Assembly: GCA_019747795.1 (NCBI GenBank)
Contig: JAIEQK010000016.1
Location: 1-48,292, forward strand
DNA: 48,292 nt
Reading direction: 5' to 3'
Source: Gammaproteobacteria bacterium
GTDB taxonomy: Bacteria > Pseudomonadota > Gammaproteobacteria > Ga0077536
The notes beneath the pieces were generated by a model that saw nothing but the letters and a program-made list of their open reading frames with translations, ran no database searches and had not been told where the DNA came from. Of this stretch, positions 33,989 through 41,792 are shown piece after piece (position 1 is the first letter of the stretch; every line of letters starts with the position of its first letter). The position numbers and the translations under genes are program-made.

Positions 33989-34825
33989 TCAGTCGAAGTC
34001 GGCCGCGAAGCCGGACCGCACCTGCACCAGGCGGTCGTCCTCCAGGCACAGGGCGCTCAGTTCGCCGCCCCACACTGCGCCGCTGTCCAGCGGGTAGACG
34101 TGGTGTTCGCGCCAGCGCGCGCGCGGCAGGCGCAGCGTCGACCAGTGCCCGAACACGATGCCGTGGCCGGCGTTCGCGCGACCCGGCACGCCGAACCAGG
34201 GCAGGAGCGGCTTGTCCGCCGTGGGCTCGCTCTTGTCGTTCATCTCCAGGCGCCCGTCCGGCGCGCAGTAGCGCATGCGCGTGAGGCAGTTGGTGATGAA
34301 GCGCAGCCGCGCCGGGCCGTGGAGCATGGGGTCCCAGCGATCCGGCTCATCGCCGTACATGTGCGCGAGGAAGTCGACGAAGTCCGGCCCGCGCAGCGCG
34401 GCTTCCGCTTCGGCGGCGCAGGCAAGCGCGGTGGCGAGATCCCACTCGGGCGACAGGCCGGCATGCACCAGCACCCGGTCCAGGCGCGCGTCGTAGTGCA
34501 GGAGCGGCTGACGCCGCAGCCAGTCCAGCAGTTCGTCGCGATCGGGCGCGCGCAGCACGTCCTCGAAGGTGTCGCGGCGCCGCGGCTTCGCGCCCGGCAG
34601 GTGGGCGCAGGCGAGGAGATGCAGGTCGTGGTTGCCGAGCACCGTCACCACGCATGCGCCCAGTGCGCGAACTCGACGCAATACCGCGAGCGAGGCCGGC
34701 CCGCGATTGACCAGGTCGCCCACCAGCCACAGCCGGTCGCGTGTCGAATCGAAGTCGATGGCGTCGAGCAGCGCGCCGAGTTCGGCGTCGCAGCCCTGGA
34801 TGTCGCCGATGGCCCAGGTCGCCAC
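33989..34825 (-). CDS. apaH: Symmetrical bis(5'-nucleosyl)-tetraphosphatase
   Basis: Hydrolyses Ap4A to two ADP and removes Np4 caps from RNA. A metallophosphatase with the three motifs GDIQGC (7-12), GDLVNRGP (36-43) and GNHD (64-67), then VLVHAGLSPEWDL and FGHWSTL histidines. 278 residues is normal. It starts seven bases after the apaG stop, the standard apaG-apaH pairing. The usual upstream partner rsmA/ksgA is not next to apaG here. Confidence 0.96.
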   Translation of the reverse strand: MATWAIGDIQGCDAELGALLDAIDFDSTRDRLWLVGDLVNRGPASLAVLRRVRALGACVVTVLGNHDLHLLACAHLPGAKPRRRDTFEDVLRAPDRDELLDWLRRQPLLHYDARLDRVLVHAGLSPEWDLATALACAAEAEAALRGPDFVDFLAHMYGDEPDRWDPMLHGPARLRFITNCLTRMRYCAPDGRLEMNDKSEPTADKPLLPWFGVPGRANAGHGIVFGHWSTLRLPRARWREHHVYPLDSGAVWGGELSALCLEDDRLVQVRSGFAADFD

Positions 34826-34832
34826 GCCGCGC

Positions 34833-35213
34833 TCAGTTCAGGATGCGCGGCACCGCGAGGCGGAACAGCGGGATGGCCGCGTTGAACGCTTCGCCGTCCA
34901 CCGCCTGCATCTGGTAGGAGCCGGCCATGGTTCCGAGCGGCGTCTCGAGCACCGCGCCGCTGGTGTAGCGAAACGCCTGGCCGGGCTGGATCAGCGGTTG
35001 CTGGCCGACCACGCCGTCGCCATGCACTTCCTGGATGCGGCCGTTGGCGTCGGTGATGAGCCAGTGGCGCGACAGCAGTTGCGCGGCGATCGAGCCGTGG
35101 TTGGCGATGGTGATGGTGTAGGAGAAGGCGTAGCGGCGGGCGGCGGGTTCGGACTGGGCCTCCAGGTAGGCGGTGTCCGCGCTGACCTGGATGTCGTACT
35201 TGGGACTGTTCAC
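34833..35213 (-). CDS. apaG: Co2+/Mg2+ efflux protein ApaG
   Basis: Small fibronectin-III-like beta protein of 126 residues with the family core RYAFSYTITIANHGSIAAQLLSRHWLITDANG and the GVVGQQPLIQPGQAFRYTSGAVLETPLGTM segment. The efflux name comes from an old mutant phenotype; its molecular role is not settled. A -10-like TACAAT (35252-35257) lies 39 bases upstream, directly beside a long perfect hairpin. It is the first gene of apaG-apaH. Confidence 0.94.
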   Translation of the reverse strand: MNSPKYDIQVSADTAYLEAQSEPAARRYAFSYTITIANHGSIAAQLLSRHWLITDANGRIQEVHGDGVVGQQPLIQPGQAFRYTSGAVLETPLGTMAGSYQMQAVDGEAFNAAIPLFRLAVPRILN

Positions 35214-35251
35214 GGCGGCGCTCCGGGACTGGCGCGGCGTGCGCCGAGGCC

Positions 35252-35257
35252 ATTGTA
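35252..35257 (-). promoter_or_regulatory. Possible -10 box of apaG-apaH
   Basis: TACAAT on the minus strand, 39 bases before the apaG start. No -35 box is visible because the upstream bases form a GC-rich hairpin, so expression may depend on a factor or on read-through. Confidence 0.35.
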
Positions 35258-35259
35258 CC

Positions 35260-35289
35260 GTTCACGCGCGGCCCGCGCCGCGCGTGAAC
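35260..35289. repeat. Perfect 13-bp inverted repeat upstream of apaG
   Basis: Arms GTTCACGCGCGGC (35260-35272) and GCCGCGCGTGAAC (35277-35289), 4-base loop. It lies seven bases past the stop of the flavoprotein gene and just upstream of the apaG -10 box. It may end the former transcript, or act as an operator for apaG; no T run follows the stem. Confidence 0.6.
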
Positions 35290-35296
35290 GCATCGC

Positions 35297-36376
35297 TCAG
35301 TAGCGCGCGATGACGTGGGTGGCGAAATCGCGGAACACGCGCCGCGCGTGGTCCATGGGCGGCAGCAGGGTGACCTCGCGCAGGCCCGCGGCCTCGGCCG
35401 CGCGCAGGCGCTCGATGATCTGCTCGGGCTCGCCGGCCATGATGAAGGTCTCGATCGCCTCGGGCGTGATGAAGCGCCGCTCTTCCGGCACCACCCAGGA
35501 GCAGTGCCCCTCGTGGATCTGCAGGTAGCGCTTGTGCTCGGGCGTGGCCATCTTTTCCACGTAGGCGCAGTAGGCCTCCCAGGTGTTATGGATCGCGGGC
35601 GGAATGGCCGCCTCGTCCCGGGTCAGCTTCCAGTTCTCGTAGCAGTAGTGCAGGGCGGCCGCGACCTGCGAGCCACACTGGTCGATCACCCGTTCGCTGC
35701 TGAGCTTCTCGCCCGGGCCGAGCACCACCGCGGTGGTCAGCGCGGCGGTGTGGAAGTCATCGTTCAAGGTGCGTCCGACCTCGGCCGCGCCGGCGCGCAT
35801 CAGCTCGAAACTCTGGTGCACCATGGCCGGCGGCTCGTTCAGCGCCGAGATGCGGCCGTCGCCGTAGGCGCCAGCGGCGCGCAGCGCGCCCGGGCCATTG
35901 GCCGCGACCCAGATCGGTATGGGCTGGGTGATGTCGACGAACTTGCGCTCGAGATGCATGAAACGAATGGTGCGGGTCTCGCCGTTCAGCGTGTACTCCA
36001 CCTCTTCGCCATGCAGGAGCGCGCGCACCACCCGCAGGTACTCGCGGAAGGCCTTCGGCTTCATCGGGTTCATGCCCATGGTGCGCATCGCGGTGTGGCC
36101 GGTGCCGAGGCCGAGGAACACCCGTCCGGGTGCCAGCGCGGCGATGCTCGCGATGGAGTGCGCAGTGACCGGCGCGATGCGGGTCGGCGCGATCGACACG
36201 CCGGTGCCGATCTTAATGCGCGAGGTGTTGACCGCCGCCAGCGCCAGCACGGCGTAGCAGTCGGACCAGATCATCTGAGAATCGGGCACCCACGCGTGGT
36301 CGTAACCGAGATCCTCCGCCAGCCGCACGATCTGCCAATCGCTGATGTGGGTGGCGAACATGGCGCCGAATTTCAT
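35297..36376 (-). CDS. LLM-class flavin/F420-dependent oxidoreductase (A)
   Basis: 359 residues of the luciferase-like monooxygenase superfamily: MKFGAMFATHISDWQIVRLAEDLGYDHAWVPDS at the start, then TSRIKIGTGVSIAPTR, the FLGLGTGHTAMRTMG loop and PIPIWVAANGPGALRAAG. These enzymes use FMN or coenzyme F420; cofactor and substrate cannot be read here. I start at the ATG at 36374-36376, with GGGGAG eight bases upstream. It is the left-most gene of an accessory block that also holds a second LLM enzyme, a thiamine-diphosphate lyase and an amidohydrolase. It diverges from the anchored protein gene at 36523. Confidence 0.88.
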   Translation of the reverse strand: MKFGAMFATHISDWQIVRLAEDLGYDHAWVPDSQMIWSDCYAVLALAAVNTSRIKIGTGVSIAPTRIAPVTAHSIASIAALAPGRVFLGLGTGHTAMRTMGMNPMKPKAFREYLRVVRALLHGEEVEYTLNGETRTIRFMHLERKFVDITQPIPIWVAANGPGALRAAGAYGDGRISALNEPPAMVHQSFELMRAGAAEVGRTLNDDFHTAALTTAVVLGPGEKLSSERVIDQCGSQVAAALHYCYENWKLTRDEAAIPPAIHNTWEAYCAYVEKMATPEHKRYLQIHEGHCSWVVPEERRFITPEAIETFIMAGEPEQIIERLRAAEAAGLREVTLLPPMDHARRVFRDFATHVIARY

Positions 36377-36522
36377 GGGCAGTCTCCCCGTCTTGAATGT
36401 CGCGCCATCCTCGACGGCGGCCACCGGTGCGTCAAGCGGCCGACGTCGGCGTGCGTCGGGCGCCCAGTCCTGCTAGGGTGCGCGACGCGCGACTCGCGCG
36501 CTCGAACACACCCTCGACTCCC

Positions 36523-37164
36523 ATGGCGAACAAGCCCATCTACGTGCGCGGCGGCTCCTCGCGCAATCTCTTCGCGGTGCGCGTGGTGCTGTTCGTGCTG
36601 GTGCCGGCCGCGCTCCTGTTCAATTACTACGTGAGCACCATCGCGCTGTCGCGCGACATCAAGAGCATCGTGTTCGTGCACCCGCTCGGCTGGTCCTACC
36701 ATAGCGAGACCACCGCGGTGCCGAACATGCGCCGCATCGACTACACCGCGCAGGGCATCGCCGACGCCATCGCGCGTAACCACGCGGTGCCGCTGTTCCT
36801 GCTGAGCAAGTATCCCTCCAGCGAGAAGCGCCCCAATCCACTGATCGGCGTGAACGCCTACGACCTGGGCAAGGACACGCCGCCGACGCCGGAGGCGCTC
36901 CTGGCCGCCAACCTGGCCCGGGTGCAGAGCGACGCAGGCGGCAAGCTCGAGGTGGTGGAACAGATCTCGACCCTGCCGCTCGCCACCCTGCCGGCGGCGC
37001 GCGTGGTGCTGCGCGCGCCGGGCAAGCCGCTCGATCGCATGACCGTGTACACCGTGGTCGCGGGGCACCTGAGCTTCACCATCGTCGCCTCGGACGCCTC
37101 GAGCGGCGAGGACGACGTCTCCGCGGACCTGGAAACCTTCCTGGCCAACGTCGCGGTGGACTGA
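36523..37164 (+). CDS. Membrane-anchored protein of unknown function
   Basis: 213 residues. A short basic N-terminus (KPIYVRGGSSRN) is followed by one hydrophobic segment (about residues 17-37) and a soluble remainder, probably periplasmic. The body has SIVFVHPLGWSYHSETTAVPNMRR, a NPLIGVNAYDLGKDTPPTPEALLAANLARVQSD region and a C-terminal mixed strand domain. No family is recognised. It converges on the COX IV-like gene with 11 bases between the stops. The ATG at 36523 is chosen because the upstream frame extension is Arg-rich and non-homologous-looking. Confidence 0.65.
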   Translation: MANKPIYVRGGSSRNLFAVRVVLFVLVPAALLFNYYVSTIALSRDIKSIVFVHPLGWSYHSETTAVPNMRRIDYTAQGIADAIARNHAVPLFLLSKYPSSEKRPNPLIGVNAYDLGKDTPPTPEALLAANLARVQSDAGGKLEVVEQISTLPLATLPAARVVLRAPGKPLDRMTVYTVVAGHLSFTIVASDASSGEDDVSADLETFLANVAVD

Positions 37165-37175
37165 GGTACTCGCCG

Positions 37176-37445
37176 CTAGACTGGTGTGAACAGGTAGGCG
37201 CCGACGATGATCGCCGTCACCACCGCCACCCACACCTCGAGGATGGCGCGCCACGGCATCGCGCCCGCCGCGAGTTCCATGAAATGCAGGAACACGAGGC
37301 GGATCTTGAAGGCGGCGATCAGCAGGATGGCCAGCGTCGCGGCGCGCGCCGGGGCGTCGTTCTCGGCCAGCGCGAACACCACCAGGGTCGCCAGGGCCAG
37401 CACCGCCCAGGCGCGCGTGACCGTGAGTCGCGCCAGGCCGCTCAT
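37176..37445 (-). CDS. Prokaryotic cytochrome c oxidase subunit IV-like protein
   Basis: 89 residues with three membrane helices (about 11-28, 35-57, 66-87). The segment KIRLVFLHFMEL (47-58) matches the prokaryotic COX4 family. Such subunits help assemble or stabilise heme-copper oxidases. It overlaps the COX III-like gene by four bases (ATGA), so translation is coupled. No catalytic subunit I or copper subunit II is in the window. Confidence 0.8.
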   Translation of the reverse strand: MSGLARLTVTRAWAVLALATLVVFALAENDAPARAATLAILLIAAFKIRLVFLHFMELAAGAMPWRAILEVWVAVVTAIIVGAYLFTPV

Positions 37446-38062
37446 GGCGCGCGCAGCAGGTAGATCATGGGAAACAGCACAAGCCACAGCAGGTCGACCA
37501 TGTGCCAGTAGCAGCCGCCTGATTCCAGCCAGGTCAGGTAGCGAGCGTCCTGGTGTTCCGCGCGGGTCTTCGCCAGGCAGAGGGCCAGCACCGCCATGCC
37601 GCCGACGTAGTGCAGGAAATGCAGCCCGGTCAGCGCGAAGTAGAACATGAAGAAGTCGTTGGTGAGCAGGGTGATGCCGGCGTCGATCTTGTGCCAGTAC
37701 TCGTACACCTTGGTCAGCGCGAAACCCGCGCCGACCAGCATCGCCAACGTGAGATGACGTCGCACCGCCGCGCGCTGTCCCTCGCGCGCGCGGTGCACCG
37801 CCAGCGCCACCAGCCAGGAGCTGGTCAGCAGGATCAGGGTGTTCAGCGCGCCAAGCAGCGGGTCGAGCGCCTGGCGCGAGGTCTCGAACAGCGCCGGCGC
37901 CTTGTAGCGCTCGGTCATGAACAGCAGGAACAGCACCGCGAACAGGCAAAGGTCCGCGGTGATGAACGACCACACGCCCTCGTCACCGGCCAGCCTGCGC
38001 TGACCGGTGACGGGAGACGTGTCGAGGTCGGCGTGCCCCGCGGTCGGGTCAGAGGGTCGCAC
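37442..38062 (-). CDS. Cytochrome c oxidase subunit III / NorE-like protein
   Basis: 206 residues with five helices (about 32-49, 72-90, 104-122, 137-161, 186-204). The pattern GVWSFITADLCLFAVLFLLFM, TGLHFLHYVGG and the C-terminal HMVDLLWLVLFPMIYLL is typical of heme-copper oxidase subunit III and the short NorE variant. NorE accompanies nitric oxide reductase in denitrifiers, but norB and norC are not here. The start is a GTG (38060-38062) that overlaps the end of the upstream membrane gene by 14 bases. Central gene of a tightly packed three-gene cassette. Confidence 0.85.
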   Translation of the reverse strand: MRPSDPTAGHADLDTSPVTGQRRLAGDEGVWSFITADLCLFAVLFLLFMTERYKAPALFETSRQALDPLLGALNTLILLTSSWLVALAVHRAREGQRAAVRRHLTLAMLVGAGFALTKVYEYWHKIDAGITLLTNDFFMFYFALTGLHFLHYVGGMAVLALCLAKTRAEHQDARYLTWLESGGCYWHMVDLLWLVLFPMIYLLRAP

Positions 38063-38822
38063 CCGCGACCTTTCCGACGCCTTCGCCCGCTTGCGCCCGT
38101 TCCGTCGAGGTCGCGCCCCGCGCTTCGGCCTCCAGGCGCCGCAGCGCCGACACCATGTAGGTGGTCAAGCCGACGATCCAGAAGAACCACACGAAGAACT
38201 CGATCCAGAAGTTGAGCGTGCCCTGGCGCGCGAAGATGCCGCCCTTGAAGTAGGGCATGAGGAGTTCGGCGACGAAGCTCACGCCGACCCAGATGCCATA
38301 CCACGCCATCCACTTCGGGATCAGCGGCTCGCGGCGCGGGTCCTGGATGAAGGCCATGCCGAGCGCGATCATCTGCACCGAGGTCACCCAGAAGCACATG
38401 TCGATCATGAGCCAGCCCATGTCGTACAGGAGCTGCAAGATGGTGTCGTCCAGCACTTCCGGGCGATAGGCGCCGGCCAGCCAGAACACGCAGGAACACA
38501 TCAGCGGCACGACCGTGAGACCCGCGCCCCACACGGCGAGCGTGGACAGCACGTTGTTGTCCTTCTCGATGCCGATCTCGACGATCTTCGCGAGCGCCAG
38601 GCCCCACAGGAGGTAGAACACCGCGAACATCATCGCCATGCCCATGCCGATACGGATGCCGTTCGCCTCCGCGCGGAACATGTCGCCGATGTCCTTGGCC
38701 GGCAGGTCGGCGGGCACGGGCGGGATGGTGTGCCCGAGGATGCCCCAGAACACGATGAACACGGCCAGGAATACCGGGCCGCACCAGGTCAGGAAACGCA
38801 GGTACTTCAGTCGCTCGACCAT
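38049..38822 (-). CDS. Six-helix membrane protein, first gene of the COX III/IV-like cassette
   Basis: 257 residues, with predicted helices at about 11-30, 56-80, 92-116, 129-158, 169-190 and 203-226. Marked residues include W26, GHTIPPVPAD (30-39), C109 and C111, and many Trp and Met in the last two helices. No heme-ligand histidine pattern of subunit I is present (only H31 is obvious in the membrane part), so it is not the oxidase core. The family is not recognised; joint transcription with subunit III- and IV-like genes suggests a subunit or partner of a membrane electron-transfer complex. The ATG at 38820-38822 has GAGGGG nearby. Transcribed from the promoter at 38914-38942. Confidence 0.75.
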   Translation of the reverse strand: MVERLKYLRFLTWCGPVFLAVFIVFWGILGHTIPPVPADLPAKDIGDMFRAEANGIRIGMGMAMMFAVFYLLWGLALAKIVEIGIEKDNNVLSTLAVWGAGLTVVPLMCSCVFWLAGAYRPEVLDDTILQLLYDMGWLMIDMCFWVTSVQMIALGMAFIQDPRREPLIPKWMAWYGIWVGVSFVAELLMPYFKGGIFARQGTLNFWIEFFVWFFWIVGLTTYMVSALRRLEAEARGATSTERAQAGEGVGKVAGATL

Positions 38823-38908
38823 GGAAGATTCCCCTCGAAGTGGTGTGTGGCCGCCGCGCGGCATGACGTCGCGGGCTCGCCGGACCCGGGCTCCCCGGCA
38901 CGGGTATG

Positions 38909-38940
38909 GCCAGATGGTAAGCATGCTTACTAAATCTGGC
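38909..38940. promoter_or_regulatory. Nested palindrome, operator candidate
   Basis: A perfect 14-bp palindrome GTAAGCATGCTTAC (38917-38930) lies inside a wider inverted repeat, GCCAGAT (38909-38915) and ATCTGGC (38934-38940). The inner palindrome sits between the -35 and -10 boxes of the cassette promoter and overlaps the -10. This is a typical repressor operator position, for instance for a TetR- or GntR-type protein. The regulator is not identified. Confidence 0.7.
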
Positions 38941-38942
38941 AA
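38914..38942 (-). promoter_or_regulatory. Promoter of the COX III/IV-like cassette
   Basis: -35 TTGCCA (38937-38942, five of six matches) and -10 TACCAT (38914-38919), spacer exactly 17 bases. Transcription would start near 38907 and leave an 85-base leader before the first cassette gene. Confidence 0.7.
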
Positions 38943-38966
38943 CCCGCGGCCGGCGGCGGAGCCGCA

Positions 38967-38972
38967 TACAAT
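38967..38972 (+). promoter_or_regulatory. Possible -10 box of the TPP lyase gene
   Basis: TACAAT lies 44 bases before the lyase start on the plus strand. No -35 box is seen, so an activator may be required. The nested palindrome lies 27 bases upstream and could affect both directions. Confidence 0.35.
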
Positions 38973-39016
38973 CCCTCGCAGCGCCGCCGGGGCGCGCAAG
39001 CGGGGAGTCCCATGCC

Positions 39017-40669
39017 ATGGCAACACTGAACGGATCGACCCTCATCGCCCAGAGCCTCAAGCGCCAGGGCGTGAAGCAGGTGTTCGGCGTGATGGGCTTC
39101 CCCATCGTCGAACTCGCGCAGGTGGTGCAGAACGAGGGCATCGACTACTACGGCTTTCGCAACGAGCAGTCGGCGAGCTACGCGGCCGGCGCGGTGGGCT
39201 ACATGACCGGCCGACCGGGCGTATGCCTGACGGTCTCGGGGCCGGGCATGGTGCACGCGGTGGCGGGACTGTCGAACGCCTGGGCCAACTGCTGGCCGAT
39301 GCTGCTGGTGAGCGGCGCGCCCGATTCCTACCAGCGTGAGCAGGGCGCGTTCCAGGAGGCGCCGCAGCTGGAATCGGCGCGGCCCTACGTCAAGCTCGCG
39401 ACGCGTCCCGATGCGCTCGCGCGGGTGCCCGCCTACGTCGAGAAGTGCGTGCGCACCGCGATCTACGGGCGTCCCGGCGCGGTGTATCTCGATCTCCCCA
39501 ACGACATCATCGCCGACACCCTGGCCGAGGGGGACGTGCGCTGGGCGCCGTGCTGTCCGCCGGCGCCGCGCACGCTCGCCGATCCCGAGCAGGTGGAGGC
39601 CGCGCTCGCCGCGCTGCGCGGCGCGAAGCGGCCGCTGGTGATCGTCGGCAAGGGCGCGGCCTACGCCCGCGCCGAGCACGAAGTGCGGCGCTTCATCGAT
39701 GCGACCGGCCTGCCGTTCCTGGCCTCGCCGATGGGCAAGGGCGTGGTGCCGGACGACCATGCCCTGTCGGTCGCGCCGGCGCGCTCGCTCGCGCTGCAGG
39801 AGGCGGACGTCGTGTTCCTGGTCGGCGCGCGGCTCAACTGGATCATGCATTTCGGCCTGCCGCCGCGCTTCGCGGCCGACGTCAAGATCATCCAGCTCGA
39901 CATCGCCGCGGAGGAGATCGGCACCAACGTGCCGGCGGAGGTCGGCCTGGTGGGTGACGCGCAGGCGGTGATGGCGCAGTTCAACGAGGCCTTGGCGGCT
40001 GAGCCCTGGCGCTTCGACGCCGGTTCTCCGTGGTGGACGGCGCTCAAGGCGAAGATCGCCGAGAACGACGCGCAGGTCGCGGCCATGATGCGGGACGACA
40101 GCCTGCCCATGGGCTACTACCGCGTGTTCGCCGCCATTCGCGCCGCGCTGCCGAAGGACGCGGTGATCGTGAGCGAGGGGGCCAACACCATGGACATCGG
40201 CCGCGGCGTGATGCCGAACTTCGCGCCGCGCCTGCGCCTCGACGCCGGCACCTTCGGCACCATGGGCGTGGGGCCAGGCTTCGCCGTGGCCGCGGCGGTG
40301 GTGCATCCCGACAAGCGCGTGTTCTGCATCGAGGGCGATTCGGCCTTCGGCTTCTCCGGCCTCGAAGTGGAGACCGCCTGCCGCTATCGCCTGCCCATCA
40401 CCTTCATCGTGGTGAACAACAACGGCATCGGCTCCGGCCCGACCGAACTCGGCGAAGTGGTGCCGCCCAACGCCTACACGCCGAACGCGCGCTACGACCA
40501 GGTGATCGAGGCCTTCGGTGGGCGCGGCTTCTTCGTCAACACGCCGGCGGAGCTCGAGAGCGCGCTCGGCGCGGCGGCGCGCGAGACCGACAGACCGACG
40601 CTCATCAACGTGATGATCAACCCGACCGCGACGCGCAAGCCGCAGAAGTTCGACTGGCTGACGCGCTGA
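39017..40669 (+). CDS. ThDP-dependent oxalyl-CoA decarboxylase / 2-hydroxyacyl-CoA lyase family enzyme
   Basis: 550-residue thiamine-diphosphate enzyme. The cofactor-activating glutamate is E50 in GFRNEQSASYAAGAVGYMTG. The pyrophosphate motif begins GDS (440-442) and closes at NNN (467-469). The middle FAD/ADP-like domain has PLVIVGKGAAYARAEHEVR. The C-terminal TRKPQKFDWL tail and general pattern match the OXC/HACL branch rather than acetolactate synthase. Reaction choices are decarboxylation of oxalyl-CoA or reversible cleavage of 2-hydroxyacyl-CoA to formyl-CoA and an aldehyde; no frc (formyl-CoA transferase) is nearby, which slightly favours the lyase. Divergent from the membrane cassette, convergent with the LysR gene. 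Confidence 0.85.
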   Translation: MATLNGSTLIAQSLKRQGVKQVFGVMGFPIVELAQVVQNEGIDYYGFRNEQSASYAAGAVGYMTGRPGVCLTVSGPGMVHAVAGLSNAWANCWPMLLVSGAPDSYQREQGAFQEAPQLESARPYVKLATRPDALARVPAYVEKCVRTAIYGRPGAVYLDLPNDIIADTLAEGDVRWAPCCPPAPRTLADPEQVEAALAALRGAKRPLVIVGKGAAYARAEHEVRRFIDATGLPFLASPMGKGVVPDDHALSVAPARSLALQEADVVFLVGARLNWIMHFGLPPRFAADVKIIQLDIAAEEIGTNVPAEVGLVGDAQAVMAQFNEALAAEPWRFDAGSPWWTALKAKIAENDAQVAAMMRDDSLPMGYYRVFAAIRAALPKDAVIVSEGANTMDIGRGVMPNFAPRLRLDAGTFGTMGVGPGFAVAAAVVHPDKRVFCIEGDSAFGFSGLEVETACRYRLPITFIVVNNNGIGSGPTELGEVVPPNAYTPNARYDQVIEAFGGRGFFVNTPAELESALGAAARETDRPTLINVMINPTATRKPQKFDWLTR

Positions 40670-40676
40670 GCGCGCC

Positions 40677-41597
40677 TCACGGCGCGTAGCGCTTGACCGC
40701 GGCCTCCAGGTCGGCGAGCAGTTCTTCGGCCGCTGGGGGCAGGCTGCGATCGACCAGGGTGCCGAGCAGCACAGGGAGATCGAGCAGCGCGGCCTGGTGC
40801 CCCGGTGTGCGCACCGCGACGAAACCGCCGCTCGCGATCTCCGTGTGCAGCATGGCGGCGGTGGTGAAGCCCACCGCGTCGGTCTCGCGCACGATGGCGC
40901 GCACCACGCCGAAGTCGTTCACGATCACGGCGGCGTCGGCGCGCGCCGCGGCGCCGCTCTCCATGCGCAACTCCTCGGCGATGCGTCGCACGAACCAGCG
41001 CGGGCTCGGCCCCTGCACGATGGCGTGACCGAGGATGGCGGCCAGGCTGTGCTCGCGGCCGTCGGCCAGGGGATGGCCGGGCCGCACGAAGGGCAGGGCG
41101 CGGATGAGGCCGAGTTCGCGCAGCACGAGGCCGGAGGTCGGCACATCGGGCTGCACGCCGAGGAAGAAGTCGACGCGCTTGTCGCGCAGTTCCTGCACGA
41201 GGGCCTCGGAGGCGAGCGCCTGCAGGCGAAAGCGCAGGCCCGGGTAGCGCTCCATGCTGCGCGCGATGGCCTCGGTCAGGTAGGGTTCGATGAGCCCGGC
41301 CTCGGCGCCGATCGCGAGCCGCCCGCGGGCCGAGCCCTTGATCAGGCTGATCTCGCGGTGCGCCTCGTCCATCACGCGCAGCGCCTGCATGGCGGCCTGC
41401 ACCACCACCCGGCCGTAGACCGTGGGATGGGTGCCGCGCCTGTCGCGCTCGAACAGGCGCGCGCCGTAGGCGGTCTCGAGCCGGGCGATCACATCGCTCA
41501 GCGTCGACTGCGACATGCCGAGGGTCTCCGCCGCACGGCGCATGTTGCCGGTCAGGGCGAGCTCGGTGAGGGCCGCCAGCTCGTCGCGATGGTTCAT
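40677..41597 (-). CDS. LysR-type transcriptional regulator
   Basis: 306 residues: N-terminal winged helix (LAALTELALTGNMRRAAETLGMSQSTLSDVIARLE) and a two-lobed effector domain from about residue 90. The ligand is unknown. It sits between the lyase and amidohydrolase genes, divergent from the latter, the usual layout for a LysR regulator and its target. A perfect inverted repeat (41614-41633) lies 16 bases before its start. The ATG at 41595-41597 fits the family; upstream frame extension covers the control region. Confidence 0.92.
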   Translation of the reverse strand: MNHRDELAALTELALTGNMRRAAETLGMSQSTLSDVIARLETAYGARLFERDRRGTHPTVYGRVVVQAAMQALRVMDEAHREISLIKGSARGRLAIGAEAGLIEPYLTEAIARSMERYPGLRFRLQALASEALVQELRDKRVDFFLGVQPDVPTSGLVLRELGLIRALPFVRPGHPLADGREHSLAAILGHAIVQGPSPRWFVRRIAEELRMESGAAARADAAVIVNDFGVVRAIVRETDAVGFTTAAMLHTEIASGGFVAVRTPGHQAALLDLPVLLGTLVDRSLPPAAEELLADLEAAVKRYAP

Positions 41598-41613
41598 ACA
41601 CTCGGCCAGGTAG

Positions 41614-41633
41614 GTGACCGAAAATCCGGTCAC
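41614..41633. promoter_or_regulatory. Inverted repeat, probable LysR binding site
   Basis: Perfect arms GTGACCG (41614-41620) and CGGTCAC (41627-41633), 6-base spacer, in the LysR/amidohydrolase intergenic region. It lies at about -40 to -21 from a start predicted by the TATTAT box (41642-41647) of the amidohydrolase gene, which lacks a good -35. ATCCGGT also recurs at 41624-41630 and 41646-41652, 22 bases apart (two helix turns), suggesting a second protein contact. Confidence 0.6.
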
Positions 41634-41792
41634 ATCGATTCTATTATCCGGTTTTACGAACGGCAATCTTGGTGCGAGACTTGCCCCCGCACGTGAGCCG
41701 CCGCCCCAGGCTGGGGAGCAGCGCCGCGCTGAGGCTCAAGGCCGGCCGCCCACGTCACCGCATCCATGCAAGCATTTCCGGAGGTCTCACGT

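Noticed and set aside
37176-38822. A complete terminal oxidase or nitric oxide reductase operon
   Set aside because: No subunit I-type histidine pattern, no copper subunit, no norB or norC in the window.
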